Notes: generated by a model not told the origin, from the sequence alone. Counted from the first letter of the stretch, positions 17,596-25,352 are shown. The stretch is 38,962 nt of DNA from Oceanococcus sp. (GCA_030147945.1 JASBUL010000045.1:1-38962); one strand, 5' to 3'. Made by a program: numbers and translations.

Positions 17596-18320
17596 CGTGC
17601 ATACAGCACCAGGCCCTCGAATACCAGGTCATCGTTACGATGTACGGGGATATCGAGGTGCGGAGCGAGCAGTTCGGCACCGCCTCCGGTCAACCAGGCA
17701 AATTCGCAGCCAAGCTGCGCACGGGCCAGCTTGAATGCGCGCTCGATCAGTCCACAGGCCGTGTGCAGAGCGCCAAGTTGCAGCGCCAGTTCGGTATTGT
17801 CTGCCCAGCCCAGTTGTTCCGGCAGATGCCGCGCGGCACTGGGCAATGCGGTCTGGCGGCTGAGGGCCTGACTCAGCGGCTGGGGGCCGGGTGCGATCAG
17901 GCCGCCCTGATGAACACCCTGTGCGTCGCACAGATCCACGGTGGTGGCGGTGCCGATGTCGATCACGCAGCATGCTGTGCCGCCTCGGGCGTAGGCCGCG
18001 GCCAGGGCCAGGAAGCGGTCGACGCCCAGCCGTTCGGGCTGGGCATAGCTGTTGATCAGGCCCAGACCACGGGCCGGCGACTGGACCCAATGGCTCTGGA
18101 CATTCGCATTTTGCAAGGCAAATTGCAGTGCATTGCGCAGCGTCGGCGTTGCGACGCAGGAAATGATCGCCTGGTGTGGGCTCTCCAGGGCTGCGAGTGC
18201 TGCGTCAAATTCCATGGCCAGCTGACCGTCCTGGTGTGCCAGCGTTTGCACCGGACCCAGTGTCTGGCCATCCCATGTGCGCCATTTCAGACGACTGTTG
18301 CCCAGATCAATCAGCAGCAT
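17568..18320 (-). CDS. coaX: Type III pantothenate kinase
   Basis: CoaX phosphorylates pantothenate, the first step of coenzyme A synthesis. The 250-residue cytosolic protein of the ASKHA fold starts with LLIDLGNSRLKWRTWD (phosphate-1 motif), has ERLGVDRFLALAAAY at about 98-112 with the conserved Asp, CVIDIGTATTVDL (phosphate-2), GGLIAPG and LTGGGAELLAPHL near the C-terminus. Type III enzymes are insensitive to CoA feedback. Its ATG lies inside the end of birA (14-base overlap), a linkage seen in many gammaproteobacteria. Its stop codon doubles as part of the tRNA-Thr -10 box. Confidence 0.95.
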   Translation of the reverse strand: MLLIDLGNSRLKWRTWDGQTLGPVQTLAHQDGQLAMEFDAALAALESPHQAIISCVATPTLRNALQFALQNANVQSHWVQSPARGLGLINSYAQPERLGVDRFLALAAAYARGGTACCVIDIGTATTVDLCDAQGVHQGGLIAPGPQPLSQALSRQTALPSAARHLPEQLGWADNTELALQLGALHTACGLIERAFKLARAQLGCEFAWLTGGGAELLAPHLDIPVHRNDDLVFEGLVLYARQQQDADPL

Positions 18321-19275
18321 CTGATCGTCTCAGGCTGACATCACCGACACTGAAGCGCTGTTCGCCGTGTGCCGTGCGCAGGCGCAGGCGGCCCCACTCG
18401 TCGATACCTTGCGAGTGGCCCGCCACACTGGCTTCGTTGCCGTGAATGAGTACCGGAGCGTCGTGATAGACATCGTAGTTGCTGAACTGCTCCAGGCGCT
18501 GGCTGATGCGGGCGTTGTCGAGGGCGTGACATTCCTTGAGCAGGGTGTCGGCAAGCTCGACGGCCAGGGTATTGCGGCTGATGGTGTGGCCGTGCAGGGC
18601 CAGACTGGTCCAATGCTGGTCGATAGCCGGACCTTCGCGCATGGCGACGTTCAGACCCAGGCCAATGATCAGGGTGCCGGCACCGAGCAGTTCACCGCGC
18701 TGCTCAATCAGCAGGCCACCGCATTTGCGTCCTCCAAGATAGAGATCGTTGGGCCACTTAAGCTGCAAGGCAATGCCCAACGCGTTCAGGCGTTCGCACA
18801 GCGCGACCCCAAGCACCAGCCCCAGTGCCGGGAGACGATCCGGCCAATGCTGGAAATCGATGCGCAGTGACAGATACAAATTCTGAGCAAACGGAGAATG
18901 CCACTGGCGCCCGCGACGGCCGCGGCCAGCACTCTGATGCTCGGCCAGGCACAGCATGTGGTTGCAGCCGTGTTCGCCCAACCAGCGGTTGGTCGAGTCC
19001 ACACTGGTCAGGATCTGAACGCGGCTTGAGGCGTGCCCGGCAGCGCGCAGCTCGGTGAGGATGTGTTCGCCATCAAGCAGCTCTATGGCGGGTTGCAACT
19101 GGTAGCCACGGCCGCTTTGCGAGGCCACCTCAAGCTGCCATTCGGACAGGCGCCGGATACGCTTGGAGACCGCTTCGCGGCTGATGCCCAGGGTCTGTGC
19201 CAGATCGGCGCCAGAAATCCATTCGCCATGGGCCAGCTGCTGCAGCAGGATCAGCTGCGGATCATCCGGCGTCAT
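18307..19275 (-). CDS. birA: Biotin-protein ligase / biotin operon repressor BirA
   Basis: BirA attaches biotin to the AccB subunit of acetyl-CoA carboxylase through biotinoyl-AMP, and in its holo form represses biotin synthesis genes. The 322-residue protein has an N-terminal winged helix (about 1-65; LAQTLGISREAVSKRIRRL), so it is the bifunctional type. The ligase core shows SAGRGRRGRQWHSPF (the GRGRxGRxW biotinoyl-AMP loop, about 114-128), LQLKWPNDLYLGGRKCGGLL and the C-terminal SH3-like domain. The start overlaps the plsY stop by four bases (ATGA). No bio genes are nearby, so repressor targets lie elsewhere. Confidence 0.96.
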   Translation of the reverse strand: MTPDDPQLILLQQLAHGEWISGADLAQTLGISREAVSKRIRRLSEWQLEVASQSGRGYQLQPAIELLDGEHILTELRAAGHASSRVQILTSVDSTNRWLGEHGCNHMLCLAEHQSAGRGRRGRQWHSPFAQNLYLSLRIDFQHWPDRLPALGLVLGVALCERLNALGIALQLKWPNDLYLGGRKCGGLLIEQRGELLGAGTLIIGLGLNVAMREGPAIDQHWTSLALHGHTISRNTLAVELADTLLKECHALDNARISQRLEQFSNYDVYHDAPVLIHGNEASVAGHSQGIDEWGRLRLRTAHGEQRFSVGDVSLRRSDAAD

Positions 19276-19889
19276 GAGCGGGGTTTGATCAGCATGACCT
19301 TCTCAAAGCGGTTTTCGTTGCCGCGCAGCAGGCGCTGCAGGTTTTCGCGGTGGGTCCAGCTCAACAGCACCAGCATGCCCAGCGCAAATGCCCCCGGCAA
19401 TGACCACAGGCCTGCCGCGGAAAAGCAGGCCACCTTGAGCGTGATCAGTGCCGTGGCCGTGAGCACGCTGAGACTGACGTAGCCGCTCAGCACCAGCACA
19501 ATGATAAAACCGCCCAGTCCCCATAGCAGGGCGATCGGGAGCAAGGCCGCGCATGCGCCCAGGCCGCAGGCCACGCCTTTGCCGCCTTTGAAACCGGCCC
19601 ACGGTGAGTAGATATGGCCGAGCACGGCGAGGCTGCCGCAGGCCCAGGGCAGCCAGAGCGGCGCCTGCTCGACCAGTTGCGGCAAGCCGGCCGCGGCCAA
19701 CCAGGCCTTGCCGGCGTCTATGAGCAGCACGATCAGCCCCATCTTGATGCCACCGCTGCGCAGGGCGTTGGTGGCGCCCAGATTGCCGCTGCCGCTGCGG
19801 CGCAGGTCGAGGCCGCGCAGGTGGCCGACAATCTGCCCGCCGAGCAGGCTGCCGAGCAGGGCGGCGAGCAGTAGTGCGAGCACGCTCAT
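19272..19889 (-). CDS. plsY: Glycerol-3-phosphate acyltransferase PlsY
   Basis: PlsY transfers the acyl group from acyl-phosphate to glycerol-3-phosphate, the first committed step of phospholipid synthesis, in the inner membrane. The 205-residue protein is strongly hydrophobic with several membrane segments and carries the three PlsY motifs: SGSGNLGATNALRSGG (about 32-47), a central GFKGGKGVACGLG, and a C-terminal TxRENLxRLLRGNE-like segment. The ATG at 19889 overlaps the stop of the upstream acyl-CoA synthetase gene (ATGA); an earlier in-frame start would add non-family residues. Coupling to an acyl-activating enzyme is metabolically suggestive, although PlsY itself uses acyl-phosphate rather than acyl-CoA. 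Confidence 0.95.
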   Translation of the reverse strand: MSVLALLLAALLGSLLGGQIVGHLRGLDLRRSGSGNLGATNALRSGGIKMGLIVLLIDAGKAWLAAAGLPQLVEQAPLWLPWACGSLAVLGHIYSPWAGFKGGKGVACGLGACAALLPIALLWGLGGFIIVLVLSGYVSLSVLTATALITLKVACFSAAGLWSLPGAFALGMLVLLSWTHRENLQRLLRGNENRFEKVMLIKPRS

Positions 19890-21718
19890 CCGATATCCAC
19901 GTGATAGTTGAGCGCCGTGTCGTCGGGCGAGAAGTGGCCGCGGTACAGCGCATCGATGCGCTCGGCGTAGCGTTGCAGAATGTGTCGCCGACGGGGTTTG
20001 TGGGTCGGGGTGAGCATGTGATTGTCGGTGGTCCACGGCTCGTCGAGCAGCGCCACCCGATGAATCTGGGCAAAACGCGGGTGGTTGTCGAGATCCTGCT
20101 TGAGCCGGGCGAGCAGGGCGGGCAGAAGATCCGGATCGTTCTGGTGCATGCCCTGGGTCTGACAGAACTCGTCCAGAGCCACCTGATTGGGCACGATCAG
20201 GGCGGTCAGGAACGGTCGCGCTTCGCCGATTACAATCACCTGCTCAACCAGCTCGTCGAGCATCAGTTCCTGTTCCAGCAGGGCCGGGGCGGCTTTCTCG
20301 CCATTCGACATGACGATCAGTTCCTTGATGCGCCCGACCACATACAGGCGGTCGCTGTGCAAGCGGCTGATTTTGTCGCCGGTACTCAGCCAGCCGTCGG
20401 CGCTGAGCACGGCGGCCGTGGCTTCGTCATCGTGCCAGTAGCCAAGCATCACGTTGGGGCCGCGCACCTGCAGTTCGCCGTTGCTGCCGCGCCGCGTTTC
20501 CACCCCGGGCAGCGGCAGGCCCACGCTTTCCGGATCGTTGTCGTCGGGATGGTTGGTGCTGACCACCGGTGAAGCTTCGGTCAGACCGTAGCCCTGAACG
20601 ATAGGCAGGCCGAGTCCGATAAAGGTTTTGGCGATCTCCGGCGACAGCGGTGCGCCGCCGGATACGGCCAGGCGCACGCGGCCACCCAGGGCATCGAGCA
20701 CGCTTTTCCCGAATTGACGGGCCAGCATTTGCCCCAAGTGATCCAGCGGCGGGCGCGGGCCGCGCTTCTGTTCGTACAGAAAGTGGCGCCAGCCCGCATC
20801 GCGGGCCAGATCGAACATCACGCGCAGCAACCACGGGCGTTTTTTCACGCGGCGCTGGATCATGGTGTAGAAGCGCTCGAACACGCGCGGGACCGAGACC
20901 AGCACGGTCGGACGCACTTCGCGCAGATCGTCGGTCAGATGCTTGATATCGCGGTTGAAGGCGACCTCGGCGCCGGCCAGGATCGCATGGTAGTAGCCGG
21001 CCGTGCGTTCAAACATGTGTGCCAGCGGCAGAAACGACAGCGCGATATCGCCGGCCACCATGGGAATCACCTGGTGACAGGCTTTGACATTGCTGAGTAT
21101 GTTGCGATGGCTGAGCATCACCCCTTTGGGCTGGCCCGAGGTGCCCGAGGTGTAGCAGATCACGGCCAGGTCGTCGGCCTGGATCGGGTGGCGGCTGCGC
21201 GGTGCTGCGCCGGTCTGGTCCAGCCAGTTGGACAGCGCGATGACGCGCTCATCGTCGTTGTATCCGGAGGCCGGTTTGAGCGCGACCACGCGCCTGATCT
21301 GAGGCAACGCATGATTGGCGCTGATGGCCTGCCACCACTGCGGATCTTCGACCACCAGCAGGCTTGCCCCGGCATGCTCCAGTGTGGAGCCGGCGCTGCC
21401 GGCGGTGTCTTCACTGAACAGCGCCACCACCACCAGGCCCAGGCTTTGCGCGGCGATGTCGGCGGCGATCCAGTCCGGCCGGTTGCTGGCCATGATGGCG
21501 ATGCGCTCGCCGGGTTCCAGCTGTTCGTTGGCGAGCGAGGCCGACCAGGCATTCACCCGGCTGGCCAGATCATTCCAGGTGTAGCTGTGCCAACGATTCA
21601 AACCCGGCAGATATTGCCGATACGCGGGTTGACCTGGTGAGGCCGCCACCCTGGCCTGGAACAGATCAACCAGGGTATGAATCTTGGAGATGTCGAGCTG
21701 TCTAGGTTTGTCGCTCAT
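19886..21718 (-). CDS. Long-chain acyl-CoA synthetase (AMP-dependent ligase)
   Basis: This ANL-superfamily enzyme would activate fatty acids to acyl-CoA through acyl-AMP. The 610-residue protein has the P-loop-like motif YTSGTSGQPKGVMLSHRN at about 190-207, the A5-type motif GYGLTEASPVVSTN, DGWLSTGDK and a C-terminal KELIVMSNGEKAAPALLE, with a late lysine in THKPRRRHI at the expected site of the adenylation Lys. The size and N-terminal extension resemble the FadD15/ACSBG type used for membrane lipid turnover more than E. coli FadD. The start at 21718 (MSDKPRQLD) has an AGGT element; an in-frame codon 14 residues upstream is less likely. It overlaps plsY and is divergent from the histidine kinase. 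Chain-length preference cannot be read from the sequence. Confidence 0.88.
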   Translation of the reverse strand: MSDKPRQLDISKIHTLVDLFQARVAASPGQPAYRQYLPGLNRWHSYTWNDLASRVNAWSASLANEQLEPGERIAIMASNRPDWIAADIAAQSLGLVVVALFSEDTAGSAGSTLEHAGASLLVVEDPQWWQAISANHALPQIRRVVALKPASGYNDDERVIALSNWLDQTGAAPRSRHPIQADDLAVICYTSGTSGQPKGVMLSHRNILSNVKACHQVIPMVAGDIALSFLPLAHMFERTAGYYHAILAGAEVAFNRDIKHLTDDLREVRPTVLVSVPRVFERFYTMIQRRVKKRPWLLRVMFDLARDAGWRHFLYEQKRGPRPPLDHLGQMLARQFGKSVLDALGGRVRLAVSGGAPLSPEIAKTFIGLGLPIVQGYGLTEASPVVSTNHPDDNDPESVGLPLPGVETRRGSNGELQVRGPNVMLGYWHDDEATAAVLSADGWLSTGDKISRLHSDRLYVVGRIKELIVMSNGEKAAPALLEQELMLDELVEQVIVIGEARPFLTALIVPNQVALDEFCQTQGMHQNDPDLLPALLARLKQDLDNHPRFAQIHRVALLDEPWTTDNHMLTPTHKPRRRHILQRYAERIDALYRGHFSPDDTALNYHVDIG

Positions 21719-21810
21719 AGTCTGGACCTGCCGGAATGGCGAATTGTAGCAACTGTCCACGCACCGGTTCTGCTAATGTTGCTGACGGGATAAAGGTGCA
21801 GGAGCGAGGA

Positions 21811-22584
21811 TTGGGCGACGACGCGCGCGAGACCGAATTGCTGGCGCAAATTCAGGCGCTGCGTGACCAGTTGGCGGCCGAAAAGCTGGCGGCTGAAAGT
21901 CAGCGTCAGGAGATGGAGCAGTTCGCTTTCGTAGCCTCGCATGATCTCAAGGAACCGCTGCGCATCGTGGCCAATTACCTGGGGCTGCTGCGCCGCCGGT
22001 ATGGCGCGCAACTCGACGACGCGGCGCATGACTACCTCAGCACGGCGCTGGATGCGACCGTGCGGATGCGTCAGCTGATCGACAATCTGCTGGAATTTTC
22101 ACGCGCCCAGGCGCTGGATGCCGAGGTCCAGAGTTTGCGTCCGGCCGTGGATCGGGCACTGCAGAACCTGGCCCAACTCATCGCCGACAACGATGCCGAA
22201 ATCGAGGTCGGACCGCTGCCGCAGGTGCGCGTCGACGCCATGCAAATGGCCCGGGTATTCCAGAACCTCATCGCCAATGCCTTGAAATACCGCTCCGACC
22301 AGCGGCCCCTGGTGAAAATCAGTGCCCAGCGTGAAGCCGGCCTGTGGCGTATCCGTGTCGAGGACAACGGCATGGGGATTGCGCCGGAGCACCAGCAGCG
22401 CATCTTTCAGATGTTCAGTCGTTTGCATGCGCGTGATGAGATTGAGGGCACCGGTATTGGTCTCGCCACCTGCCAGCGCATTATCGAACGGCATGGCGGG
22501 ACCATCGATGTGCAGTCCAGTGCCGGACAGGGCGCCTGTTTCAGCTTCACCCTGCCGGCCGGGCAGGGCGACACCGCGACGTGA
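21811..22584 (+). CDS. Sensor-less histidine kinase (phytochrome-type catalytic core)
   Basis: The protein would autophosphorylate on His and pass the phosphate to a response regulator. It has a short coiled-coil (TELLAQIQALRDQLAAEKLA), then FAFVASHDLKEPLRIV with the phospho-His at residue 44, the N box NLIANALKYR, DNGMGIAPEHQQRIFQMFSR (G1/F) and GTGIGLATCQRI (G2), so both the dimerisation and ATPase domains are complete. There is no membrane segment, PAS, GAF or receiver domain. This core is the type found at the end of bacteriophytochromes. The TTG at 21811 is preferred because AGGAG lies six bases upstream; an ATG at 21736 would add 25 residues, has no clear ribosome-binding site and would nearly abut the divergent gene. 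The stop overlaps the cyclase start (GTGA). Confidence 0.85.
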   Translation: MGDDARETELLAQIQALRDQLAAEKLAAESQRQEMEQFAFVASHDLKEPLRIVANYLGLLRRRYGAQLDDAAHDYLSTALDATVRMRQLIDNLLEFSRAQALDAEVQSLRPAVDRALQNLAQLIADNDAEIEVGPLPQVRVDAMQMARVFQNLIANALKYRSDQRPLVKISAQREAGLWRIRVEDNGMGIAPEHQQRIFQMFSRLHARDEIEGTGIGLATCQRIIERHGGTIDVQSSAGQGACFSFTLPAGQGDTAT

Positions 22585-23888
22585 GCAGCGTGCTGGTCAA
22601 CGTGGACAGCTCCGCGCTGGTCTGCGTGATCATTGCGCTGGGTATGGGGGTGGCCTTTTTGGTCGCCGATGCGCGCTCGCTGACCACGCGCATGCTGTCG
22701 GCGTTTCTGCTCAGCATCGGCGCAGCGATCTTTCTGAATGTGACGTTCGTGCGTCCATACGCGCCGCAGGACTTGCCCTGGATGTCTTATCTGGCGCCCT
22801 GCGCCACCGCTCTGAGCATGATTTTCGGGGCCGAGTGGGTGCTGCGCATCCGCCGTATGGTGCCGGCTGGCGCCTTGCGCACCCGCTTTGGCGATGCCCA
22901 GTTTCGCATGGCCCAGGGCTTTGCCGTGGTCTACGCCGCCCTGGGCATGTGGTTCAACGATCTGCGCGCCGAATACTTTCTCGGTGCCCTCGGGCGCCCC
23001 GGGCTGTTCGCCCAGAGCGAGTTCTGGCTGTTCGCCACGCCCTTTGTGCTGGCCGTGCTGTGCGTGATTGACGGCACCCTGATCACCCTCAATCGCAAGC
23101 CCGATCATGCTGAGGTGGTGCGGCTGGGTGGTATCGCCATGGCCGCTCCGCTGATCGCGGCCGGCTTGTTGCTGCCGCCGCCGCTGGCGTCGTTCAGTTC
23201 GGCGCTGGGTTTGATGGTGTTTCTGATCGCGGCGGTGCAGTACCACGTGCTGCAGGGGCAGCGTGGCCAGTTTCTGCGTCGCTTCCTGTCGCCATCGGTG
23301 GCCGAACTGGTCCGCCGTGATGGGTTGGTCCGGGCCATGCAGCAGCAGAAGTTACCGGTGGCCGCGGTGGCTTGCGATCTGCGTGGTTACACCGATTTCG
23401 CGTCCAATCAGGATTCCGCCGAAGTGATCGCCGTGCTGCAGGATTTCTATGATCAGGTCGGTATCGAAGCGGCAGCCCACGGCGCCACCATCAAGGATTA
23501 CGCAGGCGATGGCGTGTTGTTGCTGCTCGGCGCCCCGCTGCCGGTGGATGGACATGCGCGTCAGGCGCTGCATATGGCGGCGTGTATCCGTCGGCGTTGC
23601 GAACAGCTTTTTGCCCAGCGCGGGATTGCCCTGGGGTTGGGCATCGGCGTGGCCAGCGGGCAGGTCAGCGTCGGGGTGATCGGACAGCAGCGGCTGGAAT
23701 ACGTGGCGGTAGGCCGTGCGGTCAATCTGGCGGCGCGGCTGTGCCAGAATGCCGCGTCGGGCGAGATTCTGTGTGATGACGACACACTGGCCCAGGTTGA
23801 GGACCAGGGGCGTTTTGTCAGCGGAGAGCTGATGCGCCTGAAAGGTTTTGTAGAGCCGGTCCAGACCTGGCTTTTGCCCGCCTTGTGA
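22581..23888 (+). CDS. Membrane class III adenylate/guanylate cyclase
   Basis: The 435-residue protein has about seven hydrophobic segments in residues 8-225, then a cytosolic class III cyclase domain. The metal-binding aspartates are D266 (CDLRGYTDF) and D310 (YAGDGVLLLLGAP), and the transition-state Asn/Arg are N382 and R386 (AVNLAARL). The two positions that usually hold Lys and Asp to recognise adenine appear to be D306 and R379, a reversed charge pair, so whether it makes cAMP or another nucleotide is open. The GTG start overlaps the histidine-kinase stop, implying co-translation; 19 bases separate it from the asparaginase gene. No known sensory domain was recognised in the membrane part, which may itself sense a ligand. 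Confidence 0.85.
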   Translation: MSSVLVNVDSSALVCVIIALGMGVAFLVADARSLTTRMLSAFLLSIGAAIFLNVTFVRPYAPQDLPWMSYLAPCATALSMIFGAEWVLRIRRMVPAGALRTRFGDAQFRMAQGFAVVYAALGMWFNDLRAEYFLGALGRPGLFAQSEFWLFATPFVLAVLCVIDGTLITLNRKPDHAEVVRLGGIAMAAPLIAAGLLLPPPLASFSSALGLMVFLIAAVQYHVLQGQRGQFLRRFLSPSVAELVRRDGLVRAMQQQKLPVAAVACDLRGYTDFASNQDSAEVIAVLQDFYDQVGIEAAAHGATIKDYAGDGVLLLLGAPLPVDGHARQALHMAACIRRRCEQLFAQRGIALGLGIGVASGQVSVGVIGQQRLEYVAVGRAVNLAARLCQNAASGEILCDDDTLAQVEDQGRFVSGELMRLKGFVEPVQTWLLPAL

Positions 23889-23907
23889 ACCCGTATTGAG
23901 CCCAGGC

Positions 23908-24396
23908 ATGAGCGACATCAAGATTTTTACCACCGGTGGCACCATCGACAAGGTGTACTACGACGCCAAAAGCGATTTTCAGATCGGTGACCCGCAGGTC
24001 GAACCGATACTGCAGGAGGCCGGTGTGACCTTGAGTTTTGAGGTCCAGTCGTTGCTGCGCAAAGACAGTCTGGAAATGACCGACGAGGACCGTGCACGAG
24101 TTCGTGAGGCGGTCCAGCAGGATAGCCATCAGCGCATACTCATCACCCACGGCACCGACACCATGATCGATACCGCTCTGGCCCTGGGCGATTGCGCGGA
24201 CAAGACCGTGGTGCTGACCGGCGCCATGCAGCCGGCGCGTTTTCGCATCACCGATGCGGTTTTCAATGTCGGATTTGCGCTGGGCGTGGCGATGAGCCAC
24301 CCGGCCGGCGTTTATGTGGCCATGAACGGCCAGGTTTTTGACCCGCGCAAAAGCGTCAAAAACCGGGCCGAGGGCCGCTTCGAATCCCGCCAGTGA
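23908..24396 (+). CDS. Single-domain asparaginase-family protein
   Basis: The 162-residue product matches only the N-terminal domain of L-asparaginases, which are normally about 330 residues with two domains. The catalytic residues of that domain are kept: Thr12 in FTTGGTID, Thr83-Asp84 in ITHGTDTM, and Lys99 before VVLTGAMQPAR. No signal peptide is seen, so it is cytosolic. The C-terminal domain, which in classical enzymes supplies residues across the tetramer interface, is absent and no frameshifted remnant follows; the next gene starts inside the stop codon. Short proteins of this kind are annotated in other gammaproteobacteria. Substrate and activity are uncertain. ATG 23908 fits the family start; a TTG four codons earlier is less likely. 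Confidence 0.82.
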   Translation: MSDIKIFTTGGTIDKVYYDAKSDFQIGDPQVEPILQEAGVTLSFEVQSLLRKDSLEMTDEDRARVREAVQQDSHQRILITHGTDTMIDTALALGDCADKTVVLTGAMQPARFRITDAVFNVGFALGVAMSHPAGVYVAMNGQVFDPRKSVKNRAEGRFESRQ

Positions 24397-24557
24397 GCAC
24401 GTTTTTACTGGTCTTGCTGCTGATCGGCCTGTTCCTGGCCGGCACCTTCGTGACCGCATACCGCCTGCTGCAGATACTGTCGCGGCGTGAGCGTGACATC
24501 GACCCGGCCAAACTGCGACGCTGGGATGATGAGGATGAAGACAGGGATCGCTGGTAA
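24393..24557 (+). CDS. Small single-pass membrane protein, unrecognised
   Basis: A GTG codon overlapping the asparaginase stop (GTGA) opens a 54-residue frame. It starts MSTFLLVLLLIGLFLAGTF, one hydrophobic helix of about 20 residues, followed by a short basic stretch (RLLQILSRRERDID) and a strongly acidic tail with DDEDEDRDRW. The bias of basic residues after the helix predicts a cytosolic C-terminus. It ends three bases before the terminator stem region, so it is the last gene of the kinase-cyclase-asparaginase unit. I do not recognise a family. The overlap and the protein-like composition are the evidence that it is real. Confidence 0.6.
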   Translation: MSTFLLVLLLIGLFLAGTFVTAYRLLQILSRRERDIDPAKLRRWDDEDEDRDRW

Positions 24558-24560
24558 GAA

Positions 24561-24597
24561 AAAACCCCAGCGGGCTGAACCGGCTGGGGTTTTTTTA
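24561..24597. terminator. Bidirectional terminator between convergent genes
   Basis: AAAACCCCAGC (24561-24571) pairs with GCTGGGGTTTT (24583-24593) and is flanked by a run of A on the left and T on the right. It can therefore end the + strand four-gene unit and also the - strand outer-membrane protein gene, whose stop lies at 24609. Confidence 0.9.
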
Positions 24598-24608
24598 CGT
24601 CTTGGGGT

Positions 24609-25352
24609 TTACCAGATGCTGCCGGAATCGCCGGCGGTTTTGCCGAAGGTGTAGCCCACACCCACGCTCCACTCGTCGATATCCAGTTCTTCGTAGCTTT
24701 CGTAGCGGGCCAGCACGACCCAGTTGCCGAAGTTGTAGCCCACGCCTGCGCCGTACAGGGTTTCTTCGTCGCTGTCGTACTCGCGGTACTTGTACTGCGC
24801 GTTGACTTCGAGATTGTCAAAGACCAGTGCGCGGATGCCGCCGGTCAGACCGTAGCCGTCGGTGCGCCCGTTGGAGGGTAGGGCCAGGGCCTTGGAGGTG
24901 GTTTGTCCGGCTGCAGCGTCACAAATGCCGAGCACGCCAAGCAGGCCACCCAGCGGGCTGTCGCACAGCGCGTTGCCGCCACCGTTGCCGCCATCGTCAC
25001 CGCCAGCGGCGGTGGCCACGTCGAGATCAATCTGCTCCCAGGTTGCGGCTGCGTAGAGCTGCAGGGTGCGTGCTTCGTTGAGGGCAAAGTTCATGCCCAG
25101 GCCGCCAGAGAAGAATTCCAGGTCGGCATCACCGGTGGAATCGTCGAAGGTGCGGGTGGAGTAATCCACCGTTGCGAACAGGTATTCGGTCAAAGCAACG
25201 TTGAGGTCGATGCCGTATCCGTCACCGCTCAAATTGCCCAGCTCGGAGTCGATGTAACGGGCGTTGAGGCTGTTGAACAGAATCGCGTCATCGGCGGCCA
25301 GTGCGCTGCCGCTCGCCAGCAATGCAGCGGCGGCCACAGTGTGTTTGAACAT
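24609..25352 (-). CDS. Small outer-membrane beta-barrel protein
   Basis: The 247-residue product has a signal peptide (FKHTVAAAALLASGSALA, cleavage at about 20) and a run of amphipathic strands alternating with Gly/Asp turns, ending VGVGYTFGKTAGDSGSIW with a terminal aromatic residue, as in OmpA/OmpW-type eight-stranded barrels. Residues 115-160 form a long loop rich in Gly and Asp (GGDDGGNGGGN) with Cys130 and Cys144, which could form a disulfide outside the cell. I cannot name the ligand. The ATG at 25352 is used; a TTG two codons earlier is unlikely. Confidence 0.75.
   Translation of the reverse strand: MFKHTVAAAALLASGSALAADDAILFNSLNARYIDSELGNLSGDGYGIDLNVALTEYLFATVDYSTRTFDDSTGDADLEFFSGGLGMNFALNEARTLQLYAAATWEQIDLDVATAAGGDDGGNGGGNALCDSPLGGLLGVLGICDAAAGQTTSKALALPSNGRTDGYGLTGGIRALVFDNLEVNAQYKYREYDSDEETLYGAGVGYNFGNWVVLARYESYEELDIDEWSVGVGYTFGKTAGDSGSIW

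Noticed and set aside
17592-18338. Open frame of 248 codons on the + strand opposite coaX
   Set aside because: All coaX motifs are on the - strand; this frame is a shadow without family features.
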